DNA from: an uncultured Opitutia bacterium | GTDB taxonomy: Bacteria > Verrucomicrobiota > Verrucomicrobiia > Opitutales > JABJCN01 | Reading direction: 5' to 3' | Assembly: GCA_913046175.1 (NCBI GenBank) | Contig: CAJWSN010000026.1 | Coordinates: 1 to 11,482 of the forward strand | DNA: 11,482 nt | Shown: positions 4,095-10,917 of the stretch, in pieces | How positions within the stretch are numbered: the first letter of the stretch is position 1 | How the letters are laid out: each line of letters opens with the position of its first letter | Made by a program: the position numbers and the translations under genes | The notes under the pieces: model-generated | Told to the model about the DNA's origin: nothing | The model's database searches: none | What the model saw: only the letters and a program-made list of their open reading frames with translations

Positions 4095-6764
4095 TCATTC
4101 CTTGGGACTTAAACTGGCAGGTTCAAATTCCACCCAATCACCCAGTGAATAGTCGTAAAACCAGGAGGCCAAATCAGTAGAATCAACAGCGGAAAACCAC
4201 ATCCAGGTATTCCTTTCCCGGGAGAAGAATGCCGGATAGTGTGTTTCTGAAGTCCAGTACCATTCCCCCGCAGAGGAGGCCATCCAGATTGAGGCATCCG
4301 AACTACTCTCTGGAAAAACCCAACCATGAATCAACGAATAAATCCAACCGGTTCCCGACCGTTGAAAGAAACCAAACCATCGGCTGTAGACCCAATCTGC
4401 ACTGATGGAATCAGTGACTTGATTTGGTGCAAAATTGGCGGTTAAGGTGACATCTGCAGTCAGCCTCAATGACGTGGAAGTCGCACTTGCATCCAGGGGA
4501 TCACCTCCCTCCCAGCCAGTAAAGGAATATCCCATTGACGGGTTGGCCTCAATGGGGACATCGGTTCCATGCGCATAAGTGCCACCTCCAGAAACGGAAC
4601 CTCCTTCTGCGGGGTTGGCAGTCATCGATAAAACTTGATCGGGCAATCCAACAGGGCTCACATTGGCAACGATAGAAAGGTCTCCCTGAACTGTGATGAT
4701 TGTAGGATTAGCATTTGCGTCCAGAATCAGCCCATCCCCATCAATCACCACAACTTTCCCGCCCGTGCCAAGGGCCCGAGCGGAGTAATAATATAGGATA
4801 TCAGGAGTTGCATTATCAACGGTAAGCTCAACCGTGCCGGTGGTTGCCCTGGAGTTTGCAACTCCGTTGGTGTATTCATCCAAATATTTGCCGGGCTCAC
4901 CTTGTGTCGAGGAGGTGGAGAAATAAAGCGGATCACTAAATGTTGAAACCCCATCGAGCACAAAGTTGTAGGTAATCCCCCTGATTAGGCGTAATTCTGG
5001 CTGGGGCTGACCATCCACAAAAAATGAGTTTTTGTTGATGCCACGGGTTTCAACAGAAACCGAGTAGCTAAAGCTGTTTCCAATGACCCAATCCTTGAAC
5101 GTGGTGTTTCCTCCGGGCATCGAAAATAGAGCCACCTGATTCCCAAGAAAATAGGTTCCCGCACCAATAAAGGTCATATCCCCGCTACCAGAACCTCCCA
5201 CAAGCTCAACCCTGTAGGTATTCCTTCGAAACCTTGCCGTAAAGAAAAGTGCCTTCTCGATAGGGAATGTGTATTCCTGCTCAAAGTTTTCCATCCCGTC
5301 CCCATCAATCCATTTGTCGAAATTGTAGCCAGGAACCGGGTCGGCGGACACAGTGACTTGCTCCCCCTCAGCATACTCCCCGGCGCCTGAAACATTTCCC
5401 CAGGCCGAAGGTTCAGCTGTCAAGGTGACAAGATAGTCCTCCAGGACGATCTCCTGGAACAGCGCTGTAACTTCAACATCCCCTGAAACCGTAAGTTGAG
5501 TGGTTGCCTCAAGGGGATTGGCAAGACCTGCTCCCTCCCAACCAGTAAACTCATAGCCATTGGCTGGTTCCGCAACCAGGATGACATTTGCACCAGAAGC
5601 AAAGCTTCCGCCATTACTCACTGTTCCTCCTTCAGGCGGGTTGCTTTTTGTAGTGACCAAGTGGGTTTCCGCCATAACAGCCTGCACGGCAATATCACCG
5701 CTTACAGCGAAAGTAACAGGGTTCTCAGACACATCCTCACCAAACCCGGTCCAGTGTGAGAAAATGTAACCGGTCTGTGCTGTTGCAACAAGCTCCAGTT
5801 CAGTCCCAAATGCATATGTGCCGCTGCCGCTCACGCCACCGGCATCCGGCGGAGTTGCGCTCGCTGAGACCTCAAAAACCTTAATCTCAAAGGACGCAGT
5901 TAGGTTCAGGTCCCGATTCACCGTCAGGGAATGTTCAGGATTCGTGCCCGCAAGATCACCTGACCAATCCTTGAACGTGTAGCCCTCAGCTGGGACTGCT
6001 GTCAAATGTACCAGCATTCCATCCTCAACTTTTCCCAGCCCTTGAATACTTCCACCTTCTGAAGCACTGCCATTAACTGTGAAAATCGTGGCATTGGGAA
6101 CATCCAGATTGGCTGGAATCGAAGCAATAAATGGGTTTTGCCCATCCTGAAAGACCAAGTCCGGGTCTGTGGAGACCAACTCCAGCAGGACTGGAAAAGG
6201 AACGGGGCTTGCTGGTGCTTCCCATTTCCAGTCCGGATGAGCCATTGTATTGTATCGAATACCTGGCCCGATGCTGTTTTTGTCGTAAAAACGTACTGCA
6301 AGCAACTGGTTCACCGCAGGTACATTTTGTGTGATGCCAATGGATGCCGTGCTCGAATATTCGCCGAGCCAGTCGGGAAAAACCCGCACCGTCTCAGACC
6401 CGACCTCGTACAAGGAAGAAAATTGAAAGGCTCCTGGGGAGACTCCTGAAAGGCTTCCGCTGTCACCAATGGTCGTGTTAGAGGTGAGAGGCACCCATTC
6501 CCCAAGGAAGAAGTCATCCGAGGATGCCTGGTTGAAATATCCCAATTGCACCAGGCTGCCATCTCCATTGACCCCGGTCTCATTGCTGTCAAGGGAATCT
6601 CCTGAAGCATCCCGCAGGACGGCGTCACCGCTGGTCCATATGACCTGCAGCTTGTTCGCCGGCCATCCATAATGAACCCCCAGCAAAAAGGAAAGGACCA
6701 GGCCGGCACGATACCCAGAAGTATTCTTCCTGCGCGGAGATCTGGGTAGATTATGAATTATCAT
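4095..6764 (-). CDS. large secreted multidomain protein with InlB-type repeats (large paralogue)
   Basis: Function unknown; 889 residues, likely exported. A basic N-terminus (RSPRRKN) precedes a hydrophobic stretch (AGLVLSFLLGV) ending near residue 36. Layout: N-module 37-220, shared with the downstream paralogue (SLVQLGYF, EWVPLT, TIGDSG, VRFYD, RYNTM, PDWKW); six divergent InlB B-repeat units between 227 and 778 (recurring EGG-xVSGGG-xY, G-Y-xFxxW-x-G, SGDVxVTAxF); a cupredoxin-like domain at about 577-676 inserted in the fifth repeat; and the Trp-rich module at 787-877. The ATG at 6764 has GGAG seven bases upstream, the best Shine-Dalgarno in the window. No LPXTG, PEP-CTERM or Por-type tail is present, so how it is retained at the surface is unclear. 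InlB-like repeats are usually found in extracellular, adhesive or stalk-forming proteins; an adhesin-like role is inference. Confidence 0.87.
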   Translation of the reverse strand: MIIHNLPRSPRRKNTSGYRAGLVLSFLLGVHYGWPANKLQVIWTSGDAVLRDASGDSLDSNETGVNGDGSLVQLGYFNQASSDDFFLGEWVPLTSNTTIGDSGSLSGVSPGAFQFSSLYEVGSETVRVFPDWLGEYSSTASIGITQNVPAVNQLLAVRFYDKNSIGPGIRYNTMAHPDWKWEAPASPVPFPVLLELVSTDPDLVFQDGQNPFIASIPANLDVPNATIFTVNGSASEGGSIQGLGKVEDGMLVHLTAVPAEGYTFKDWSGDLAGTNPEHSLTVNRDLNLTASFEIKVFEVSASATPPDAGGVSGSGTYAFGTELELVATAQTGYIFSHWTGFGEDVSENPVTFAVSGDIAVQAVMAETHLVTTKSNPPEGGTVSNGGSFASGANVILVAEPANGYEFTGWEGAGLANPLEATTQLTVSGDVEVTALFQEIVLEDYLVTLTAEPSAWGNVSGAGEYAEGEQVTVSADPVPGYNFDKWIDGDGMENFEQEYTFPIEKALFFTARFRRNTYRVELVGGSGSGDMTFIGAGTYFLGNQVALFSMPGGNTTFKDWVIGNSFSYSVSVETRGINKNSFFVDGQPQPELRLIRGITYNFVLDGVSTFSDPLYFSTSSTQGEPGKYLDEYTNGVANSRATTGTVELTVDNATPDILYYYSARALGTGGKVVVIDGDGLILDANANPTIITVQGDLSIVANVSPVGLPDQVLSMTANPAEGGSVSGGGTYAHGTDVPIEANPSMGYSFTGWEGGDPLDASATSTSLRLTADVTLTANFAPNQVTDSISADWVYSRWFGFFQRSGTGWIYSLIHGWVFPESSSDASIWMASSAGEWYWTSETHYPAFFSRERNTWMWFSAVDSTDLASWFYDYSLGDWVEFEPASLSPKE
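4134..4406 (-). other. Trp-rich C-terminal module, large-paralogue copy
   Basis: Residues about 787-877 of the 889-residue protein. It has eleven tryptophans, most at positions equivalent to those in the smaller protein: WFGFF, TGWIY, HGWVFP, SIWM, EWYWT, YPAFF, TWMWF, WFYDY and DWV. The sequence between motifs has diverged (for example a Ser/Asp-rich linker and a longer DSTDLAS loop), while the aromatic positions and the HGW-x-x-P core are kept. That pattern is what one expects if the aromatic residues are under functional or structural constraint. Confidence 0.65.
4431..6086 (-). repeat. six divergent InlB B-repeat units (protein-level)
   Basis: Repeat units fall near residues 227-292, 297-364, 368-436, 444-512, 516-703 (interrupted) and 710-778. 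Each follows the plan: beta strand, P-x-x-GG-x-V-x-G-x-G-x-Y/F, short loop, V-x-L-x-A-x-P-x-x-GY-x-F-x-x-W-x-G, a variable loop, then T-x-x-V-x-GD-x-x-V-x-A-x-F. This matches the divergent InlB B-repeat family (Pfam Flg_new_2, PF18998). At DNA level the units are well diverged, so they are old rather than freshly amplified. They probably form a beta-rich extended stalk. Confidence 0.8.
4737..5036 (-). other. cupredoxin-like domain nested inside the fifth InlB repeat
   Basis: Residues about 577-676: NSFFVDGQPQPELRLIRG, then TYNFVLDG, DPLYFSTSS, YTNGVAN, GTVELTV, PDILYYYSARALGTGG and VVVIDGDG. The pattern of R-G-x-T-Y-x-F, P-L-x-F-S-T, Y-x-x-GV, P-x-x-L-Y-Y, x-GG-x-V-x-V follows a cupredoxin-like beta-sandwich I recall from marine bacterial and phage proteins, where HP and YYC-x-x-H-x-x-M-GG supply metal ligands. 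Here the His before P-L is Asp, and the C-x-x-H-x-x-M positions appear as S, R or A, and T. It probably does not bind copper. The fold call is from pattern memory only. Confidence 0.5.
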
Positions 6765-6867
6765 GCCTTGGCTCCGGACGGTGTTGGTTCTTTCCGCTCC
6801 GATAAATGCAATACTTCACCACGGCCAGACAGCGCGTGACAATGACTTCAATTTACAATAATTAACC
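6765..6867 (-). other. gap between helicase and large secreted-protein gene
   Basis: A 103-bp stretch, A/T-rich at the helicase end and GC-richer near the downstream start. It contains a Shine-Dalgarno (GGAG at about 6772-6775 on the minus strand) for the large secreted protein. I see no convincing intrinsic terminator for the helicase and no well-spaced promoter, although the change of gene category suggests that one is present. Confidence 0.4.
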
Positions 6868-8907
6868 TTAAGAGGCAAATCCCGCCCCCCTTCCCGCTTG
6901 GGAAATTCCGCCATGGGTTCGATGTACTTCGTAATGGTCTTGAGACAAATTCCTCAGAAACATGCTTGGGCGCACCTTCATTGCCCCCCCCCGAATCATT
7001 GCAATTGTCGGGTAGGTTAGGTAAAGAACATCCTTTGCACGGGTTACTGCCACGTAGAACAGCCGTCGCTCCTCTTCCACATCTCCCTCGTCAATGGCCC
7101 TTTGCAGGGGGAAGCCTCCGTCAGACAGGCCGATGACAAACACCACAGGAAATTCAAGCCCCTTGGCTTGATGGACAGTGGTCAACCTCACTGCATCCTC
7201 ATCAGGATCAATGGATCGATTACTGGCCTCAGAATTCAATAGTACAAGTTGCGAGAGCATCTCGCTGATTTCCGTAAACCGGGTCGCAAAACCAACCAGG
7301 CTCTCCAGGTCATCCATTCTGGATGTCCAATTCGTGTAAACCTCACGAATAAAAAAGGAGTACCAACCCTCAACCGCAACCCTGACCACAGCTTCCGGGG
7401 AATCATGGAGGATGGCGTCTCGGATGCTGCGCAGTGTTTCCACCAAATCAGGCCATTCTTCCCGTGCGTCAGCAGGAACCTTGTTCAGGACAGTTTCAGA
7501 TCCCATTGCATCAATCAAATCCACACCCGCCTCCTGCTGCACCTCACGAGCACATTGAAAGATGCGCTCCGATGACTTGGGGCCGACTTTTGGCAACAGG
7601 CAGGCAAAACGCTGAAACGCTGTGAAATCCCCAGGGTTGCTCACAAAACGTAATTGTGAAGTGAGATCCTTGACATGCGCCTGTGCAAAAAACCGCACAC
7701 CACTTGTAATCTGATAAGGAATTGCATTTCGGGAAAGCTCCATCTGCAAGTCCATCGCCTGATAATGTGCACGGTACAGGATCGCAATGTCCTGCAGGGC
7801 GTAACCCTCACGCCGGTGCAATTCAACCAGTTTCTGGCAAATGAAATACGCCTGCTGGCGGGTATCCATCGTCGCGACAAGGATGGGCAGGGTCATTCCG
7901 GAGCGAACCGCACGAAGATCTTTCTGGTAGCCTTCATTGGAGGGTCGGTCCTCCAGCACCCGATTGGCCAGGTTCAGAATTTCCGGGGTGCTGCGATAGT
8001 TCAAAACAATCTTGTGTATCGTAGTCCCGGGATGGCGCTTGGGAAAGGTCATGATGTTGTCAAAGCTTGCCCCCCTCCAAGTGTAGATGCATTGGGCATC
8101 ATCTCCAACTGCCATTATCTGATGATTGTAGCCGACACGGTCGATAATTGAAGACTGCAGGGCATTCGTGTCCTGATATTCATCCACAAGCACGTGCTTG
8201 AAGCGCCCCTCAAACCAGGAGGTGGCCTCCTCCGAGGATTTCATCAATTTCAACCAATGCTCAAGCAGGTCGTCATAATCCGTAACCTGTAGCTCCAGCT
8301 TTTTCTTTGCATACGCATTGGAGAACTCGACGATGCGATCGACTATGGTGCAATGGGCCGGGTATTTGGAGGAAAGGGTGTCCTCAACCGACAACTGCGT
8401 GTTGCGCGCATAACTGATTATTCCCGCAAGTATCTTGGCCTTCGGGTTTCCCTTTATCTTTAGAAACTCCTTGTCAATTGAGCGGACAACATCTGCGAGC
8501 AAGGATTCCGCGTCCCCCTCATCCATGATGGTGTAGTTCTTTTCAAGACCGATTTCGTGGCCAAAGATTCGCAGGGTCTTCTGTCCAACATGGTGAAAAG
8601 TGCCGGCCCACAAATGATGGCGGGGGACACCCGTCAAGTCCTGCACCCGACCCAACATCTCTCGGGCCGCCTTGTTGGTGAAAGTCAGGAGCATGATTTC
8701 CTGGGGTGGAACGCCCTGAGAAAGCAGCCAACCCACACGATAGGTCAATGTGCGGGTTTTCCCGGAGCCAGCACCGGCAAGGACAAGCGCAGGCCCAGGG
8801 GGTGATGTCACCGCCGCATACTGATCCTCATTTAATTCTCCGCGAAAATCAATCGGAGAAAAAACATCCTCCTCAAAGGACTCAGAAAAATAATTGTTCG
8901 TCGACAT
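6868..8907 (-). CDS. UvrD/Rep/PcrA-family superfamily 1 DNA helicase
   Basis: A 3'-5' ATP-dependent DNA helicase of the UvrD/Rep/PcrA group, acting in repair, replication restart or removal of DNA-bound obstacles; 679 residues. All SF1A motifs are seen, numbering from ATG 8907: LNEDQ (25-29), Walker A GAGSGKT (45-51), motif Ia TFTNKAA (75-81), Walker B VDEYQDT (241-247), motif III GDDAQCIYTWRGA (268-280), motif IV NYRST (303-307), motif V TTVHQAKGLE (576-585), motif VI YVAVTRAK (618-625). The 1B region is shorter and less typical than in PcrA, so I leave the symbol open. The C-terminus stops about 50 residues after motif VI, without the PcrA/UvrD tail. The frame is open upstream to a TTG at 9027 overlapping the proB stop, but those 40 residues do not resemble the family, so ATG 8907 is preferred. 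A run of nine G residues lies in codons 639-642. Confidence 0.93.
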   Translation of the reverse strand: MSTNNYFSESFEEDVFSPIDFRGELNEDQYAAVTSPPGPALVLAGAGSGKTRTLTYRVGWLLSQGVPPQEIMLLTFTNKAAREMLGRVQDLTGVPRHHLWAGTFHHVGQKTLRIFGHEIGLEKNYTIMDEGDAESLLADVVRSIDKEFLKIKGNPKAKILAGIISYARNTQLSVEDTLSSKYPAHCTIVDRIVEFSNAYAKKKLELQVTDYDDLLEHWLKLMKSSEEATSWFEGRFKHVLVDEYQDTNALQSSIIDRVGYNHQIMAVGDDAQCIYTWRGASFDNIMTFPKRHPGTTIHKIVLNYRSTPEILNLANRVLEDRPSNEGYQKDLRAVRSGMTLPILVATMDTRQQAYFICQKLVELHRREGYALQDIAILYRAHYQAMDLQMELSRNAIPYQITSGVRFFAQAHVKDLTSQLRFVSNPGDFTAFQRFACLLPKVGPKSSERIFQCAREVQQEAGVDLIDAMGSETVLNKVPADAREEWPDLVETLRSIRDAILHDSPEAVVRVAVEGWYSFFIREVYTNWTSRMDDLESLVGFATRFTEISEMLSQLVLLNSEASNRSIDPDEDAVRLTTVHQAKGLEFPVVFVIGLSDGGFPLQRAIDEGDVEEERRLFYVAVTRAKDVLYLTYPTIAMIRGGAMKVRPSMFLRNLSQDHYEVHRTHGGISQAGRGAGFAS

Positions 8908-9023
8908 GCTGACTTGATGGAATGGAAAACCTGCATCGGGACAAAGCAAATAATCGCATGAAAAATATTTCACACGTGAAGGAGACCACCCCGGAAGAAA
9001 CACCAGGACGCTGACACGGGAAA

Positions 9024-10127
9024 TCAACGACAGAGGGCAAGGCTGTCCCGATGCACGACCTCACCCTTCCCCACTCCGGGAAATTTGTCTCGAACCACGG
9101 AGTTTTCCTCTCCCATTAGAGCCTGAATCTCTTCGCTCGAGAATGGACAGATGCCACGGGCAAAGACCTCCCCCTCCGGACATTCGATTCTCACCACGGT
9201 CTCACGCTTGAAAGAATCCCGAACTCCGCAGATACCCTTGGCCAAAAGGCTGCCCCCCTCAATGATCAACGCTTTGCGCGCACCTTCGTCAACGATCAGG
9301 GCACCCTCTGAATCCTGAAAGAAAGCCAGCCAACGCTTCCTCGCTTTCAACCCTGCAGAAGAAGGAACAAAGAAAGTCCCAGGATTCTTGCCTGCCAAAA
9401 TAAGGTCCAAGTTTTCAGGAACCGCTCCATCTGCAATAAAAACTCCACAATCCGATTGGCTGGCCACCTTCACAGACTCAATCTTGCTTGCCATCCCGCC
9501 AACTGCAGTGGCACTTTGCGTCCCACCCGCCATCGTCTCGATTTCAGGTGTAATAGCGTCCACCACAGGGACAAGGGCACCGCCAACCTCACGATCCATT
9601 AGGCCCGCCACAGTTGACAGGATTATCAGGGTGTCCGCATTCACCAACGAAGCAACCAGGGCTGAAAGCACATCATTGTCACCAAACTTGATTTCCTCGT
9701 AGCTGACGGTGTCATTTTCATTGATGATGGGAACCACGCCTCGCGACAACAATTTCTCCAGGGTATCCCGAACCCCGACATGACGCTGTCGGGAGCGGAG
9801 GTCGTCCCTTGTGAGCAACACCTGCGCAATCAAAACCCCGTGCTGGTCAAATCCATGCTTCCAGGTTTCCACCAGGCTCGATTGTCCAATGGCGGCGCAT
9901 GCCTGCAAGGTTGGCATGTCAACAGGTCGATGTTCCATCCCCAACGAACCCATTCCAAGCCCGACTGCCCCGGAACTAACCAACAGTACCTCGTGGCCCA
10001 CCTCCTGCCACTTCAGAATCCTGTTACAAAGCTCGCCAATCAGTGGCGCATTCAGTTGCCCAACACCCAAGGTCAAAACCCCTGTCCCCACTTTGATAAC
10101 CACCCGCCTGGAATGTACCTTTGCCAT
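9024..10127 (-). CDS. proB: glutamate 5-kinase
   Basis: ProB phosphorylates L-glutamate to gamma-glutamyl phosphate, the first and usually proline-inhibited step of proline synthesis, in the cytoplasm. The 367 residues form an amino-acid kinase domain followed by a C-terminal PUA domain, the standard full-length layout. Visible motifs: VVIKVGTGVLT (residues 9-19), LLVSSGAVGLG (48-58), PIINENDTVS (133-142), FGDNDVLSALVA (148-159), LSTVAGLMD (170-178), GGMASKI (210-216), and the PUA part at about 275-355 (GALIVDEGA, GGSLLAKGI, FARGI). The ATG at 10127 fits the family start; the Shine-Dalgarno is weak (a GGA about 5 nt upstream). proA, its usual partner, is not in the window. It lies 85 bp after frr and ends 116 bp before the helicase start, so it is probably transcribed with these or from its own promoter in the frr gap. 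Confidence 0.96.
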   Translation of the reverse strand: MAKVHSRRVVIKVGTGVLTLGVGQLNAPLIGELCNRILKWQEVGHEVLLVSSGAVGLGMGSLGMEHRPVDMPTLQACAAIGQSSLVETWKHGFDQHGVLIAQVLLTRDDLRSRQRHVGVRDTLEKLLSRGVVPIINENDTVSYEEIKFGDNDVLSALVASLVNADTLIILSTVAGLMDREVGGALVPVVDAITPEIETMAGGTQSATAVGGMASKIESVKVASQSDCGVFIADGAVPENLDLILAGKNPGTFFVPSSAGLKARKRWLAFFQDSEGALIVDEGARKALIIEGGSLLAKGICGVRDSFKRETVVRIECPEGEVFARGICPFSSEEIQALMGEENSVVRDKFPGVGKGEVVHRDSLALCR

Positions 10128-10170
10128 CTTATCCGGACGGTCTCGAGACTGGGTTTAATGCGTGGGAGAC

Positions 10171-10199
10171 ACTCTATGCACCGACATCATCCTTGCCAA
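10171..10199 (-). promoter_or_regulatory. possible sigma70-type promoter for proB
   Basis: In the 85-bp frr-proB gap the minus strand reads TTGGCA, 17 nt, TAGAGT. That is one mismatch to the -35 consensus and two to the -10, at ideal spacing. Transcription would begin near 10165 and give a leader of about 38 nt. A 10-bp perfect palindrome (GTCTCGAGAC, 10140-10149) would lie inside that leader. Sequence match only. Confidence 0.35.
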
Positions 10200-10212
10200 T
10201 GCCCAAGATCAA

Positions 10213-10779
10213 TCAAACCGTGGTTAATTCCTTTTCCTTTGTCGCAAGTGAGGAATTGATCTGGCCGATATGGTCATCAGTTTCCTTCTGGACTGTTTTC
10301 TCATGGCGTTTGGCATCATCCTCGGAAAGTGTCCCATCCTTCTGGAGTGCCTTGAGCTCATCCATTGCATCCCGGCGAACCCCACGGACCCGTACGCGCC
10401 CCTCCTCCGCCATCTGCTGGGCCACCTTTGCCAGTTCCTTGCGCCGGTCTCCGCTAAGTTCAGGCATGGGCAACCGGATTACCGTACCTTCAGAAATCGG
10501 GTTAATTCCAAGGTTTGCTCCCTGCAACGCCCTTTCAACATCCTGAACCACACCCTTGTCCCAAGGTTGAACAACAATGGTCCGCGGATCAGGTGCTGTG
10601 ATCGCAGCTATGTCACGAAGAGGCATGGAGGATCCGTAGGATTCCACTGTCACCGTGATTCCTTCAACCATGGCAGGTGAAGCCTTGCCGGTATGAAGTC
10701 CGTTGAATTCATGCAGGACATGATCAACGGCTTTCATCATGTCCATGCCAAGATTGTCAAAGATTGTGTCGGTATCCAT
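10213..10779 (-). CDS. frr: ribosome recycling factor
   Basis: RRF, with EF-G, splits the post-termination ribosome so it can start again. The 188 residues match the usual length of about 185. Family features: an N-terminal helix with MMKAVDHVLHEFNGLHTGKASP (kept partly here as HEFNGLHTGKASP, residues 23-35), ITVESYGS-like strand (VTVESYGSSMPL), ITAPDPRTIVVQPWD (about 59-73), the GANLGINPISEGTVIRLPMPEL region, ERRKEL-like GDRRKELAK, and the C-terminal helix RVRGVRRDAMDELK through DDHIGQINSSLATKEKEL. I chose ATG 10779; the frame stays open upstream for 41 more codons, but that stretch is unlike RRF. No strong Shine-Dalgarno is seen. It follows pyrH by 138 bp, the conserved order. Confidence 0.97.
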   Translation of the reverse strand: MDTDTIFDNLGMDMMKAVDHVLHEFNGLHTGKASPAMVEGITVTVESYGSSMPLRDIAAITAPDPRTIVVQPWDKGVVQDVERALQGANLGINPISEGTVIRLPMPELSGDRRKELAKVAQQMAEEGRVRVRGVRRDAMDELKALQKDGTLSEDDAKRHEKTVQKETDDHIGQINSSLATKEKELTTV

Positions 10780-10917
10780 TGAGCTTTGGGTGATTGAAGA
10801 TTTGAAGCAAGTGGCGAATTGGCGAGCACCACTGGTGCGCTCCGTCATTACTTGCGTGACTGGAGAGTGTCCAAAAAAGCTATATAAACGGAGGCAGGTC
10901 AACCTCGGAGATGAAGG
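10780..10917 (-). other. pyrH-frr intergenic region with hairpins
   Basis: A 138-bp gap, long for a pair often only tens of bases apart. On the minus strand, just after the pyrH stop, GAGG-(8 nt)-CCTC is followed by T-rich sequence including six consecutive T residues about 14 nt later, a weak attenuator candidate. Further on, GCACC-AGT-GGTGC (10826-10838) is a 5-bp GC-rich hairpin with no T-run after it. An open frame fused to frr crosses the gap but shows no protein-family resemblance. Confidence 0.35.

Noticed and set aside
4095..4406. C-terminal sorting signal of a known type (LPXTG, PEP-CTERM, Por) on the secreted proteins
   Set aside because: No LPXTG, no PEP motif plus transmembrane helix plus Arg cluster, and no Por-type beta domain pattern is visible.
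7675..8151. Plus-strand open frame of 158 codons inside the helicase gene
   Set aside because: Antisense to conserved helicase motifs, with no recognisable protein features.
10140..10149. Perfect 10-bp palindrome GTCTCGAGAC before proB
   Set aside because: Too short to claim as an operator alone; such palindromes occur by chance in several kb. Kept only as context for the promoter entry.
9780..10259. Plus-strand open frame of 159 codons opposite proB
   Set aside because: It is antisense to a well-supported proB, crosses its start into the gap, and its translation shows no family resemblance.
10780..10902. 41-codon N-terminal extension of frr
   Set aside because: RRF starts at the MDTDTIF region in length and pattern; the extension contains a hairpin and has no RRF similarity.
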